Of a DNA stretch of 64,000 nucleotides, positions 1-9,516 are shown in pieces (positions within the stretch are counted from its first letter, which is position 1; every line of letters begins with the position of its first letter). The notes beneath the pieces were generated by a model. That model was not told the origin of the DNA, did no database searches, and saw only the letters and a list, made by a program, of their open reading frames with translations. Position numbers and translations under genes: made by a program. The stretch comes from Candidatus Epulonipiscium sp. (GTDB lineage Bacteria; Bacillota_A; Clostridia; Lachnospirales; Cellulosilyticaceae): NCBI GenBank assembly GCA_012841565.1, contig DUUM01000230.1:1-64000 (forward strand), given 5' to 3'.

Positions 1-575
1 CAACTCAAATTTCTTTTTTACCCCAAGAGCCAGTTTGCCCAAGTGGGATTACGATTAAAGAATTAGTTGCTTATGGGAGATATCCACATCAAAAAATGAT
101 TGGGGGTCTCAGTGCTCATGATAAAGATATAATTAACTGGGCTCTAGGAGAGACGGGCCTAAAAGATCTTGCAGATAGGGAGATTGAAAACTTATCTGGG
201 GGGCAAAGGCAAGGAGCTTGGCTTGCCATGAGCCTAGCCCAAGAAACAGATATTATTATGCTAGATGAGCCAACCACTTACTTGGATATGTCATATCAAC
301 TTGAAGTCCTACAAGTATTAGAAAAGCTGAACAAAGAAAAAAACATTACTATTGTGATGGTTCTCCACGAGATTAACCATGCCTTTAGGTTTGCAAGTAA
401 CATTATAGGACTAAAAGATGGGAAAGTTATTTGTGAGGGTAATCCAAAAGAAGTCATTACGAAAGAAAATCTAAAAGAAATTTATGGCATTGATGTAAGC
501 TTACAGCTAAGCCAAAATGGAAAATATCCAGTTTGTGTAGATTATGAACTCATAAGGGGGAGACATGAAAAATAA
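1..575 (+). CDS. Iron-siderophore/cobalamin-type ABC transporter ATP-binding protein (5' end outside window)
   Basis: The reading frame is open from the first bases, so only the C-terminal part of the gene is present and Walker A is lost. Visible motifs are a Q-loop (LPQE) about 7 residues in, the ABC signature LSGGQRQ, Walker B with D-loop (IIMLDEPTTYLD), and the H-loop histidine in VLHEINHA. This order and wording match the FecE/FhuC/BtuD group, which powers uptake of iron-siderophore or cobalamin complexes at the inner face of the membrane. An internal ATG at 96 is not a start, because the Q-loop lies upstream of it in the same frame. The last 11 bases overlap the next gene, an MFS carrier, so the two are probably cotranscribed. 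Substrate cannot be told from the ATPase alone. Confidence 0.9.
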   Translation, partial: TQISFLPQEPVCPSGITIKELVAYGRYPHQKMIGGLSAHDKDIINWALGETGLKDLADREIENLSGGQRQGAWLAMSLAQETDIIMLDEPTTYLDMSYQLEVLQVLEKLNKEKNITIVMVLHEINHAFRFASNIIGLKDGKVICEGNPKEVITKENLKEIYGIDVSLQLSQNGKYPVCVDYELIRGRHEK

Positions 576-1788
576 AAACTTTATAATAGTTGTCATAGGG
601 CAGATTATATCTTTGCTTGGGAATGCTATTCAAAGATTTTGTATGTCCTTATATATTTTAGATTTAACAGGTAGCGCGGCAACCTTCTCACAAATATTGG
701 CCATATCAACCCTGCCCTATATTTTGTTTGCACCTATTGCAGGATCTTTAGCAGATACAGTCAACAGAAAAAAGATCATGGTTTATCTTGATTTTATAAG
801 TGCTGCTTTACTAGGAATCTATGCAATCGTTATTATGAAGGGGCGAGATAATACTCTTATAGTAGGAAGTGTTATGTTTATATTGTCTACTATTTATACC
901 CTATATGGACCAGCTGTTACTGCTAGTATTCCCCAAATTGTTGAAAAAGAAGAGCTCGCGGCGGCCAATGGAATTGTTCAACAAGTGGGATCTGTTGTTA
1001 ACCTAGTTGGGCCTATTCTAGCAGGCGTTTTATATGGGGTTGTTGGGATTAAGACCATTGTTATAATTAATGCCTTTACCTTCTTAGCAGCAGCTATTTT
1101 AGAACTGTTCTTAAAAATTCCAGATTTAGAAATCAAAGATAAACTTAAGAATCCTATTATAGATTCTATTGGAGAAATGAAAAAGAGTTACATATATCTA
1201 AAAGAAAAAAGAAAAGTTGTCTTAGGTATTATATTTTCCTATACTTTAACAAACATATTTGTGGTCCCTATACTAAGTATTGTGTCCCCTTATTTTATTA
1301 AGGTAACCCTTAATATGAGCTCAGCTAAATACGGCATAGTGGAAGCAATCTTTGTTGTGGGCATGAGCATAGGTGGTTTATTAGTAGTTATGAGGCCTAA
1401 GTTATTTAAAATAAAAGAGATTCATAAAACCATGTACCCAATGATATTAGGTATTACTATAATGGTTCTATCAACGGCTTTAACCGTATATAACACATCT
1501 CTTATCCTAGGGCTATACGCCATAGGAGGATTTGGGATTATGCTATCCTTAGCCTTATCTAATATCATCTCTTTAACCTATATCCAAAAGGAAGTAAAAC
1601 AAGAGATGCTAGGGAAGGTTAGCGCTTTTTCTACGGCTGTAGCAACAGCGAGTGTTGCACCGGGGCAAATCATATATGGTCAGCTAATTGATATGAACTG
1701 GGCTCTTTATAGGATACTGATTGTGACTTTGCTTGTTAGTTTTGGAGTGGTTAAGTTTATTAGGTGGAATGTTAGTCGTATTGAGTAA
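565..1788 (+). CDS. MFS transporter, DHA3/EntS-like exporter
   Basis: A 407-residue major facilitator protein with about 12 hydrophobic segments. The MFS motif A (AGSLADTVNRKKIM) lies in the loop after the second segment, around residues 60-73. The family includes macrolide exporters and the enterobactin exporter EntS. The start overlaps the end of the upstream ABC ATPase by 11 bases, and GGGGGAGAC sits just before the ATG. Pairing with a siderophore-type ATPase makes a role in siderophore export or iron handling plausible, but this is inference. The stop is followed 7 bases later by a perfect palindrome of the window-wide REP-like family, which is the only terminator-like structure there. 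Confidence 0.88.
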   Translation: MKNKNFIIVVIGQIISLLGNAIQRFCMSLYILDLTGSAATFSQILAISTLPYILFAPIAGSLADTVNRKKIMVYLDFISAALLGIYAIVIMKGRDNTLIVGSVMFILSTIYTLYGPAVTASIPQIVEKEELAAANGIVQQVGSVVNLVGPILAGVLYGVVGIKTIVIINAFTFLAAAILELFLKIPDLEIKDKLKNPIIDSIGEMKKSYIYLKEKRKVVLGIIFSYTLTNIFVVPILSIVSPYFIKVTLNMSSAKYGIVEAIFVVGMSIGGLLVVMRPKLFKIKEIHKTMYPMILGITIMVLSTALTVYNTSLILGLYAIGGFGIMLSLALSNIISLTYIQKEVKQEMLGKVSAFSTAVATASVAPGQIIYGQLIDMNWALYRILIVTLLVSFGVVKFIRWNVSRIE

Positions 1789-1795
1789 TTTTTTA

Positions 1796-1854
1796 GGGGA
1801 CGGTTCACAAGTATTGCTAGTTTAATCAACTAGCAATACTTGTGAACCGTCCCC
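1796..1854. repeat. REP-like palindrome, copy 1
   Basis: A perfect inverted repeat with 27-bp arms (1796-1822 and 1828-1854) and a 5-base loop. The outer arm is GGGGACGGTTCACAAGT. It begins 7 bases after the stop of the MFS gene and can form a very stable hairpin in either strand. Confidence 0.95.
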
Positions 1855-1902
1855 TGTTTGTAGTATGATTAGGAAAGAAAAATAAAAAAAGGAGGGTATA
1901 CT

Positions 1903-2736
1903 ATGGCCTTAATTCAAATGAGTTTATTTTCTCAAACACTCATGCGCACCGTACCAGTGAATGTAATTTTACCTGTGGATAAACTGACATTTCCAGGTAT
2001 GCCAGTAAGAGAGGATAAACCATACAAAACGCTTTATTTATTGCATGGTGTTTTTGGGAACTATACAGACTGGGTAAGTGGCACGAGAATCCAGCGTTTT
2101 GCAGAAGAGAATGATTTGGTGGTGATCATGCCATCAGGAGATAATTCTTTTTATGTCGATCAGCCCAAAGGGAATAATTTTTATGGCGAATTTATTGGGA
2201 AGGAACTTGTGGAACTAACGAGGAAGATGTTCCCGCTTTCTACAAAAAGGGAAGATACCTTTATTGGTGGTCTTTCTATGGGCGGCTATGGGGCTATGCG
2301 AAATGGTTTAAAGTATCATGAAACCTTTGGAAATATTATTTCTCTTTCTGGTGCATTGATGATTGATCAGATGCCAGAGCGTACCAATGAGGAAGCCCTA
2401 TTTATCCATAGTAGAGACTATGCAGAAAGTTGTTTTGGGGATTTAGATCAGGTACTTACTAGCGATATGAACCCTAAATATCTTATAAAGACCTTAAAAG
2501 AGCAGGGGGTACAAGTGCCAAAGATTTATATGGCATGTGGTGAGCAAGACTTTTTGTTAGATGTTAATAAAGACTTTGTATCTTTTTTAGAGGGAAATAA
2601 TGTGGATATTACCTTTGAAATAGGACCTGGAAATCATGAATGGGATTTTTGGGATACTTATATTAAAAAGGGTATAGAATGGCTTCCAACGGAAAAGAGT
2701 CAACAAGGCATTAGTAGTGGCAATATAGGAGTGTGA
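1903..2736 (+). CDS. Alpha/beta-hydrolase esterase (PF00756 putative esterase family)
   Basis: A 277-residue cytoplasmic esterase with no signal peptide. The nucleophile elbow GLSMGGYGA places the catalytic serine at residue 125. Asp216 (ACGEQDFLLD) and His245 (GNHEWDFW) complete the triad, with the oxyanion-type motif LLHGVFG at 47-53. The family includes tributyrin esterase EstA, S-formylglutathione hydrolase and acetyl-xylan or feruloyl esterases. The length fits the small single-domain members. The start is supported by AAAGGAGGG seven bases upstream. Given the polysaccharide genes nearby, deacylation of plant glycans is possible, but no binding module is attached and the substrate is unknown. 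Confidence 0.9.
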   Translation: MALIQMSLFSQTLMRTVPVNVILPVDKLTFPGMPVREDKPYKTLYLLHGVFGNYTDWVSGTRIQRFAEENDLVVIMPSGDNSFYVDQPKGNNFYGEFIGKELVELTRKMFPLSTKREDTFIGGLSMGGYGAMRNGLKYHETFGNIISLSGALMIDQMPERTNEEALFIHSRDYAESCFGDLDQVLTSDMNPKYLIKTLKEQGVQVPKIYMACGEQDFLLDVNKDFVSFLEGNNVDITFEIGPGNHEWDFWDTYIKKGIEWLPTEKSQQGISSGNIGV

Positions 2737-2746
2737 GTAGAAGACT

Positions 2747-2790
2747 AAAAGCGAGCAAGTAGAATATCCTATTTACGGGCTTTTGCTTTT
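2747..2790 (+). terminator. Interrupted terminator-like hairpin after the esterase
   Basis: AAAAGC at the left pairs with GCTTTT at the right through an interrupted stem that ends in a short T-rich run. The left half (GCGAGCAAGTAG) resembles the left arm of the terminator at 9608-9647, so the two may share ancestry. Confidence 0.45.
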
Positions 2791-2841
2791 AAAAATAGAC
2801 GGTGTAAATTAAAGAGGGAAAATACAAGGAGGAATAAAACA

Positions 2842-3207
2842 ATGTCATTTTGCTGGACAACAATAGATGTAAAAGATATGGATGAATCATTAGGGTTCTA
2901 TGAAGAGATAGTAGGTTTAAAAATTAACCAAAGATTTCAGGCCGGTCCGGATATGGAAATAGCATTTTTAGGAGAAGGCGAAACACAGGTTGAATTAATT
3001 TATAATAAGAAATACAGTGATATAAATTTGGGAGAAAATATTTCATTAGGATTTAAAGTTAATTCTGTAGATGAAAAGATAGTATTCATTAAAGGAAAAG
3101 GTTTAGAAGTTCATAGTGGCCCTTTTAAACCCAATCCATCAACGACCTTCTTTTTTGTATTAGATCCTAATGGATTGAAAATACAATTCGTAGAAGATAC
3201 AAAATAA
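2842..3207 (+). CDS. VOC-family (glyoxalase/dioxygenase fold) protein
   Basis: A 121-residue single vicinal-oxygen-chelate domain. It shows the two beta-alpha-beta-beta-beta halves expected of the fold: FCWTTIDVKDMDESLGFYEEIVGL at the start gives the typical strand-helix with SLGFYEEIVGL, and VLDPNGLKIQFVE is the characteristic closing motif. Members include lactoylglutathione lyase, bleomycin-type resistance proteins and many uncharacterised metalloproteins. The ATG follows AAGGAGGAATAAAACA. A strong hairpin terminator follows. The metal-binding residues are not typical enough to name a reaction. Confidence 0.88.
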   Translation: MSFCWTTIDVKDMDESLGFYEEIVGLKINQRFQAGPDMEIAFLGEGETQVELIYNKKYSDINLGENISLGFKVNSVDEKIVFIKGKGLEVHSGPFKPNPSTTFFFVLDPNGLKIQFVEDTK

Positions 3208-3238
3208 GGAAAGTTCGCCTAATGACTGGATTAAGCTG

Positions 3239-3303
3239 AAAATAACGCCTGTATGATTATCGCAAACTAGCTGATAGTCACACAGGCGTTATTTTGTTTT
3301 TGA
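3239..3303 (+). terminator. Long hairpin terminator after the VOC gene
   Basis: AAAATAACGCCTGT pairs with ACAGGCGTTATTTT across an inner imperfect stem (TGATTATC with GATAGTCA), followed by GTTTTT. The minus-strand AraC fragment ends inside this hairpin, at 3278. Confidence 0.8.
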
Positions 3304-3420
3304 ACAAGGTGGAAAGGTAAGGCACGGAAATACCATATTTATCAGCTAGATTACTAAGGGTGATTTTTGTATCTAGATTAAATTCAATAGAATGTAAGGT
3401 TTGACGTACAATATACGAAT
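3278..3420 (-). pseudogene. Fragment of an AraC-family DNA-binding domain (first helix-turn-helix)
   Basis: The minus strand encodes a run that includes TLHSIEFNLDTKITLSNLA and KYGISVPYLSTLFK, the classic first helix-turn-helix of an AraC regulator. It has no start. At its upstream side it breaks exactly where an IS-like end (TGAACTGGTACTTGTCAAG at 3421) begins, and it stops in the downstream terminator hairpin. It could be the HTH piece missing from the neighbouring AraC pseudogene at 3599-4142 or the remains of a second gene. Confidence 0.75.
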
Positions 3421-3545
3421 TGAACTGGTACTTGTCAAGTGGACATCTAATTTAATTTTAATCTTTCCTGAAACCTATCTTCATTATAAAACCTGATATA
3501 TTCAACTATCTTTTTTCCAAGATTTTTTAATTAATTAAATTGTCT
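3421..3545 (-). mobile_element. Remnant of an IS3-family (IS150-like) right end
   Basis: Read on the minus strand, about 24 codons spell IVEYIRFYNEDRFQERLKLN and then stop at 3447-3449. This resembles the conserved C-terminus of IS3-family OrfB transposases. The stop is followed at once by TGTCCACTTGACAAGTACC, which looks like an IS150-group terminal repeat and runs to 3421. The rest of the element is missing. Family assignment is from memory of the motif, not a search. Confidence 0.6.
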
Positions 3546-3565
3546 ACTTTAGAGGTATCATATCA

Positions 3566-3592
3566 CACTAGCGGTATTTGTGAACCGTCCCC
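3566..3592. repeat. REP-like repeat, half copy (right arm only)
   Basis: CACTAGCGGTATTTGTGAAC followed by CGTCCCC matches the right arm of the palindrome family. No left arm is adjacent. It lies between the IS remnant and the end of the AraC pseudogene, so the left half was probably lost in the rearrangement that scrambled this region. Confidence 0.85.
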
Positions 3593-3598
3593 TTAGTG

Positions 3599-4142
3599 TT
3601 ATTTCCAATTAGAACAATAGTACTTATTACGGTATTGCCTTGGTGTCATTCCGGTGTATCTTTTGAAGGTAGTAATAAAGTGACTGTGGGAGCTATAGCT
3701 AAAGTAATTACTGATGTCTGTATAGGGAAAATCAGAGTATTTAAGCATGTTCATTATAGCTTCTATTTTTTTCATTTGTATATTCGAAGACTACCTTGGG
3801 GTGTAACTCTGTAACTTCTTTTATGCTTGTACATGTATCTACCCTTTGAATAAATAAATCACTTAAGCTGTAAGCAGTTTCTTGATTAAGACCACCTTCA
3901 AGACAAAATCTAGTGAGAAGTGCTATGGTAATAACTAAATGATATTGAAGGTTACGAATAGGGTGACTCGATAGTTCTCCTAGCCCCTCACTGGTTAAGG
4001 GAGTCATATATTGATAGACTGCTTCAAGATTTCCCGATTGTACTGCAGCATAGAAATTTAGTTCTTTTTCATAAGGGGAATGAAAGATACCATTCTCTCT
4101 TTGATTAAACAAGGTTATGGTCAAGTCATTATTTACATTCAT
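3599..4142 (-). pseudogene. AraC-family transcriptional regulator, broken
   Basis: From 4142 the minus strand reads 133 codons typical of the N-terminal domain of a YesN-like AraC regulator (LSSHPIRNLQYHLVITIALL and GGLNQETAYSLSDLFIQ), then stops at 3741. Overlapping in another frame, 3796 down to 3599 encodes the second helix-turn-helix (KYSDFPYTDISNYFSYSS, then TFKRYTGMTPRQYRNKYY). The first helix-turn-helix between them is missing and a frameshift joins the two parts. A fragment with a first HTH lies 180 bases further on, beyond a half REP and an IS remnant. The gene is therefore inactivated by deletion and rearrangement. GGAGGC precedes the start ATG, so the N-terminal part may still be translated. 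Confidence 0.82.
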
Positions 4143-4395
4143 AATAGCCTCCTAACGGAATATATCATTACTATTAAGGCCATAATACCACATGTTTTCA
4201 AACCCAACAATAATATATTTCTAAATATAGAAAAGAAGAATCTGATATAAATCAAAAGTATATGATATATATACTTTTTTTTTAATGCTATGATTTAGGA
4301 GTGTAACTAATATTTATTTAAAAACATGCAATATGATTGGATGAGGATCACACAGTACGGTATGGACTAAGTAATGTAAGGAGAGGGGATTAGTT
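4143..4395. other. Intergenic region upstream of the GH16 gene
   Basis: AT-rich spacer between the divergent AraC pseudogene and the large GH16 gene. It contains an inverted repeat at 4254-4280 (AAAAGTATAT with ATATACTTTT, then T-rich), which could be an operator or a weak terminator. The GH16 gene has a strong AAGGAGAGGGG site. No clear -35/-10 pair was chosen. Confidence 0.4.
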
Positions 4396-7300
4396 ATGAA
4401 GAAGGTATATGGAAGAAAGAGAATACTATGTGCTTTACTAATTTTAACCATGGTATTAACAAATGTACAGGGGAGCTACTTATGGGCAAATCAAATAAAA
4501 GATAGTCAAGTATTCAATGATGTAAAAGAAAATTTGTGGTATACCCAGGTAATCAATAAGTGGGCGCAAAGCAATATTATCGCTGGGTATGAAGATGGCA
4601 GTTTTAAACCTAATAATGGCGTAACAAGGGCAGAGCTTGCATCAATTATAGTAAGAATATTTGGCCTTACAGATACAAGTGGGGCTAAAAACTATGATGA
4701 TATTGAAGAAAACAAGTGGTATAGCTTGGCAGTTGAGCAGGTAAGTTCGGCAGGGATTATGAATGATGAAGGGGAAAGCTTTAATCCTAATCTATTAGCT
4801 ACACGTGAAGAAGTTGCCTATGCTATAGCTCATGCCTATAAAATAACAGAAGGAAATGCTAAAGAGTTCAAAGATCAGGCGTCTATATCAAGTTGGGCGT
4901 TGAATTGTGTAAATGCATTAGCAGCAAGTGATTTTATAGTTGGGCGACCTAATGGTAACTTTGGGCCTAAGGATAAGGTTACGAGGGCAGAGGTGATTGC
5001 AATTATTGACCGAATGACAACCCAATTGATACAAGCAGCAGGTACGTATTCACAGGATATAGAAGGAAATCTAGTTGTTAATATAAAGGATGTAATCCTT
5101 AAGGATATGATCATAACAGGAAACCTTTACTTAGCAGAGGGAATAGGTATGGGAGATGCAACACTAGATGGTGTTACTGTAAATGGGCAAGTATTTATAG
5201 AAGGTGGTGGTGTAAATTCAATCACAATAAATAATGCCACATTATCTAAAGCTATAAGTATAGATACTGCCAGACCTGTCAGGGTTCTTGTTACAGGAAA
5301 GAAAGTTTCCATACAGATAGAAGAAAAATCTATGGTGCATCTCACAGGAAATTTTTCGGATGTTGTGGTAAGTTCTAGGGCACAGGTTATTTTTAAAGAA
5401 GGGTTTCTAGCAGATAAGGTAATGATTCTCCCAGCATCTTCACAAAATAAAGATGAAAAAGAAACGGTTATAGAGATGGCTAAGGGATCTAGGGTAAAAC
5501 ACATGATAGCCAATGGGCCAGTAAACATTACAGGAGAAGGAAAAATTGAGCATTTAGAAGTAAATGAAACGGGTGTATCTACACAACAAAAACCTGACAA
5601 GGTCATAGCAGCAGACGGAACAAACCCAAGTATTGGTGGAGAAAAGAAAGATACTAGTGTAGGCGGTGGTAAAAATTCAGGTCATTCAGGGGGTGGAAGT
5701 AATTCAGGAGGAGATGGCAAAACTGAAGAACCAGCAGATAAAGAGCCAACAGACAAAGAACAAAAGAGGTGGAAACTTGTTTGGAATGATGAGTTTGATG
5801 GAACTGAAATAAATCCAAAAAACTGGACTTATAATAATGGATTTTTGGACCTAAATGAGGAGAAACAAGTATATCAATCAGAAAATGTAGAGGTAAGTGA
5901 TGGTAGTCTTAAGATTCTTGCTAAGAAAGAAAAGACACTTATCGACGGGCAAGAACATGACTATACATCGGCTAGAATTCTTACCAAAGGTAGATATGCT
6001 CAAAAGTATGGAAAGATAGAGGTAAGGGCAAAGCTGCCAGTAGGAAAATCAATTTGGCCAGCAATTTGGATGTTACCTGAAGATGATGAGTATACAGGTT
6101 GGCCTACTTCAGGTGAAATAGATATTATGGAGGGTAAGGGAAGTATACCTAATAAAGTATGGGGTACTTTACATTATGGCGATAAACGACCAGATAATGC
6201 ACAGTCAGGCAGCAGTTATGATTTTAAAGAAGGAGAGAGTATCGATCAGTTCCACACATATGCGATAGAGTGGCAACCAGGAGAAATAAAATGGTTTGTA
6301 GACGGAGAACTGTATCAAACACAGGATAATTGGGAAAGCATATCTCCTACATCAGGTGAAAAATATGCATTCCCCGCACCTTTTGATAAAAAGTTTCATA
6401 TTATTCTCAATGTCGCCTTAGGCGGATGGTATGATGGTCTCGGAGAAAACCTAGAAGTAGATGATACTGTTTTTGAAGGTGGAAAAGAACATGCTATGGA
6501 AGTTGATTATGTCCGTTTTTATGAAAGTGCCGATGGCACCTATCAAGAGGCTAAGGATCCAGATGCAAAAAAACCTGCTTTGCCTAAAGATGCGAGAGTA
6601 GCACTAGCAGATGGCAACCTTATCTATGATAATAGCTACCAACAATATGGTATAAAGGTTAATAAGGAAGGTGACCTTAGTTTTGATGAGGGATGGAACC
6701 TTATGTATTTAAGTAATTATGGAGCAGAAGCAAAAGCTTCTATAGAAACCCTTAATCATGCGCCTTTTGCAAAAATTGAAATTGATAAGGGTGGTAATCA
6801 GAATTACGCCATTCAATTGGTACAACATACCACAGTAGGTAGAGGAAGAGCTTACAAGCTTTCTTTTGATGCCAAAGCAAGTGACAACAGAACACTTAAT
6901 TTTAAAGTTGGTGGTGGAGAAGCTAGGGGATACGCTGTTTATTCAGGGGACAACATAGGGGCCTTAACAACAGAGATTCAGCACTTTGAAAAGGTATTTA
7001 CCATGAGAGAAAATACAGATACAAAGGCCCGATTAGAATTTAATCTAGGATTAGATACAAGTACGGTATGGGTTGGAAATGTAAAATTAGAAGAAGTGGT
7101 AGCAGAAGCAGTAGAAGAGTTTAATAGACCGAAAGGACCTTTAAAAGATGGAAATCTCATCTATAATGGGGACTTTGATAAGGGTAAGCTAGATAGGCTA
7201 ACTTACTGGAATCTTACGGAATTTAATGGGGCAAATGCAAGTATGAATGTTCCAGAAGTAAGCAGGGATTTGCATATTAATATCCAACAAGGTGGTAGTG

Positions 7301-9504
7301 GATTATCAGATGTAACACTTGATCAAAGGGGTATAAAATTAACTAAAGATAGTAATTATAATATGACTTTTAGTGGGAAATCAGATAGGCAAAAGAAACT
7401 TAAGATTAAGTTGCTAGGCGAAGATGGAAAGACTATTTATGCAGAGGAAGAAGTTGAATTATCAAGTGTTTTACAAGCATACCAAATCTCATTAGTGGCC
7501 AATGGAAATACTACAAATAAGGCGAGATTAGTATTTGAAATGGGAGGAGAACCTATAAAGATTTTCCTTGATGATATTAAGATAATAGAAGCTAGACAAG
7601 ATATGTCAGGTATAAATATTTTTCCACTTAAAAATGGAGACTTTACCCAAGGCAATGTTTTTTGGGAAGCAATCATCTCAGAGGGTGGGCAAGGAGGTTC
7701 TAGTATTACAGATCAAGCCCAATTCACAATTAATGACACAGGTGCAAATCCATGGAGCGTGATGCTAGTTCAAAAAGATATGGATTTTGCAGCAGGCATT
7801 AAGTATATCTTTTCTTTTGAAGCTTCATCTACTATTAAAAGGGATATAGTAATCAAGACAGAAGAGGAAGGTAGTTGGATAGAATTTTTCAAAGAAACCG
7901 TTACCCTTACACCTGAAAAACAAACATTTACCTTTGAGTACACCATGCCAGCTGGTGCTGATAAGAACCTAGGATTGAAATTCATATTGGGTTCTATGAA
8001 TAATACACCTAATGGGGAACACATTATTGTAATTGATAATGTGGTGTGTGAAGTTAAGGATGGGAAGTTTTTAAAATCAGAAGTTAAAAATGGGCGCTTT
8101 GATGAAGGGATGGGATCCTGGAACACTTATGTTGCAGAAGGAAATGGCGCAGTAGCTCATATAAGTGCAGACGATAAGGTGCTCAAAATAGGTATTGATG
8201 ATTTAGGTCAAAATCCTTGGGAAGTACAAGTATCTCAAAAGGGGATTAGATTTCAAAAAGGAAAAATCTATTATGTTGGCTTTAGGGTAAAAGGTGATGA
8301 AGATACAAAGCTTAAATTAAGTATAGGTGGGGAAGATGACAGTTATAACTTCACTAACTACTTAGGAGAAGAAAAGGTGTTTAATGTAACCCAAATAGAA
8401 GAATCTCATGCCTTTAGTTTTATAATGACAAAGGATACAGATACGGATGCAAAAATATCTTTTGATGCAGGAAAACTGGACGAAACATCAGTACCTACGA
8501 CACTCTATATTGATGATATCTATATTATAGAGGGCCCTGACCATAAAGAAAGTGAAGATAATGAAGATAATGAAGATGTAACTGATCCAAAAGTTAATTT
8601 ATTAAAAAACGGGGATTTTGAAAATGCTGAGGATGATAGCTGGTTTTCATGGGTAAATTTACCTGCAGAAGCCTCTATAACGACTGGCAGTGCCGTGACA
8701 GTAGCTATCCGAGAAAATGGCGCTCAGACATCTGATATTGTATTAGCGCAAAGTGGTATTGCATTAGACCAGGGCATGGAATATGTCGTTGATTTTGAAG
8801 TACAGGTAACCGTACCATCAAGCTTAAGGATATCTATACTAGATAGTGAAGGCGTAGAATATACAGGTGAGTATTCCACTACAGTGAATTTGGTGCCAGG
8901 TCAACTCAATTACAAAATCACATTTATAGTGAATAAAGATACAGATCCAAACCTAACCTTTAGGATGGAAATGGGCAAGGATGCTTACAGTGGTGCATAT
9001 CATGAAGGTACCAACACAATCATACTGGATAATATCGTTTTATCTTTAAAAAAAGCCAATGAAAATCTAGGGAATACAATCTATTTGGATAATCTATCTA
9101 TCATAGAAAAAGATAGTACAACACATACTGACATTCTTAAGAATGGGGATTTTAGCACACAGGGAGCATGGCAGTATGGAGGCCCAGATGTAACATTTAG
9201 TTTCGATGAAGGTAATGCCAAGGCCATCATTACCAATGAGGGTAAAGAACCTTGGGATGTTATTTTGTTTCAACCTAATATTGCCCTAGAAAAGGGTAAA
9301 ACTTACACTGTATCCTTTGAAGGAAAGGCAGATGCAGAAAAGAAAATTAGACTCCTTGCTTCGAATAGTGATTATCTAGAATACTTTAATTACACTCATA
9401 CATTGACACAGACAATGAAAGAATATAGTTTTGAATTTACGGTAAGCCAAGATACGAGTGAGGCACTTGAGTTTAAAATTTTTATGGGTGGTAATATAAA
9501 TTAG
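4396..9504 (+). CDS. S-layer-anchored GH16 endo-beta-glucanase with multiple CBM-like modules
   Basis: A 1702-residue exported enzyme. Order of parts: signal peptide (about 1-33); three SLH domains (about 40-215; for example the motif GYEDGSFKPNNGVTRAELAS) that bind cell-wall polymers; a beta-rich spacer (about 216-385); a Gly/Ser and charged linker; a GH16 catalytic domain (about 455-715) with the signature EIDIME, giving nucleophile Glu574, Asp576 and acid/base Glu579; then about six CBM4/9-like beta-sandwich modules of 140-170 residues, each starting near a (K)NGDF motif. The layout matches laminarinase or licheninase enzymes, so beta-1,3- or mixed-linked glucan (possibly beta-1,3-galactan) is the likely substrate, cut at the cell surface. 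The last module stops at FKIFMGGNIN without the usual closing strand (YIDNV-like), so about 12-18 residues appear lost. The stop lies 12 bases before a REP-like palindrome. Confidence 0.93.
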   Translation: MKKVYGRKRILCALLILTMVLTNVQGSYLWANQIKDSQVFNDVKENLWYTQVINKWAQSNIIAGYEDGSFKPNNGVTRAELASIIVRIFGLTDTSGAKNYDDIEENKWYSLAVEQVSSAGIMNDEGESFNPNLLATREEVAYAIAHAYKITEGNAKEFKDQASISSWALNCVNALAASDFIVGRPNGNFGPKDKVTRAEVIAIIDRMTTQLIQAAGTYSQDIEGNLVVNIKDVILKDMIITGNLYLAEGIGMGDATLDGVTVNGQVFIEGGGVNSITINNATLSKAISIDTARPVRVLVTGKKVSIQIEEKSMVHLTGNFSDVVVSSRAQVIFKEGFLADKVMILPASSQNKDEKETVIEMAKGSRVKHMIANGPVNITGEGKIEHLEVNETGVSTQQKPDKVIAADGTNPSIGGEKKDTSVGGGKNSGHSGGGSNSGGDGKTEEPADKEPTDKEQKRWKLVWNDEFDGTEINPKNWTYNNGFLDLNEEKQVYQSENVEVSDGSLKILAKKEKTLIDGQEHDYTSARILTKGRYAQKYGKIEVRAKLPVGKSIWPAIWMLPEDDEYTGWPTSGEIDIMEGKGSIPNKVWGTLHYGDKRPDNAQSGSSYDFKEGESIDQFHTYAIEWQPGEIKWFVDGELYQTQDNWESISPTSGEKYAFPAPFDKKFHIILNVALGGWYDGLGENLEVDDTVFEGGKEHAMEVDYVRFYESADGTYQEAKDPDAKKPALPKDARVALADGNLIYDNSYQQYGIKVNKEGDLSFDEGWNLMYLSNYGAEAKASIETLNHAPFAKIEIDKGGNQNYAIQLVQHTTVGRGRAYKLSFDAKASDNRTLNFKVGGGEARGYAVYSGDNIGALTTEIQHFEKVFTMRENTDTKARLEFNLGLDTSTVWVGNVKLEEVVAEAVEEFNRPKGPLKDGNLIYNGDFDKGKLDRLTYWNLTEFNGANASMNVPEVSRDLHINIQQGGSGLSDVTLDQRGIKLTKDSNYNMTFSGKSDRQKKLKIKLLGEDGKTIYAEEEVELSSVLQAYQISLVANGNTTNKARLVFEMGGEPIKIFLDDIKIIEARQDMSGINIFPLKNGDFTQGNVFWEAIISEGGQGGSSITDQAQFTINDTGANPWSVMLVQKDMDFAAGIKYIFSFEASSTIKRDIVIKTEEEGSWIEFFKETVTLTPEKQTFTFEYTMPAGADKNLGLKFILGSMNNTPNGEHIIVIDNVVCEVKDGKFLKSEVKNGRFDEGMGSWNTYVAEGNGAVAHISADDKVLKIGIDDLGQNPWEVQVSQKGIRFQKGKIYYVGFRVKGDEDTKLKLSIGGEDDSYNFTNYLGEEKVFNVTQIEESHAFSFIMTKDTDTDAKISFDAGKLDETSVPTTLYIDDIYIIEGPDHKESEDNEDNEDVTDPKVNLLKNGDFENAEDDSWFSWVNLPAEASITTGSAVTVAIRENGAQTSDIVLAQSGIALDQGMEYVVDFEVQVTVPSSLRISILDSEGVEYTGEYSTTVNLVPGQLNYKITFIVNKDTDPNLTFRMEMGKDAYSGAYHEGTNTIILDNIVLSLKKANENLGNTIYLDNLSIIEKDSTTHTDILKNGDFSTQGAWQYGGPDVTFSFDEGNAKAIITNEGKEPWDVILFQPNIALEKGKTYTVSFEGKADAEKKIRLLASNSDYLEYFNYTHTLTQTMKEYSFEFTVSQDTSEALEFKIFMGGNIN

Positions 9505-9516
9505 GAGGTACTATTA

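Noticed and set aside
1796..1854. GGTTCACAA as a tRNA T-arm or tRNA-derived element
   Set aside because: GGTTC resembles the T-loop, but no acceptor, D-arm or anticodon stem can be formed and the whole is a simple palindrome.
3596..3814. 72-aa plus-strand ORF
   Set aside because: It runs antisense to the second HTH of the AraC pseudogene and has no ribosome site.
5127..5606. 159-aa minus-strand ORF in the GH16 gene
   Set aside because: Shadow of the clearly coding plus strand; no start signal and hydrophobic low-complexity composition.
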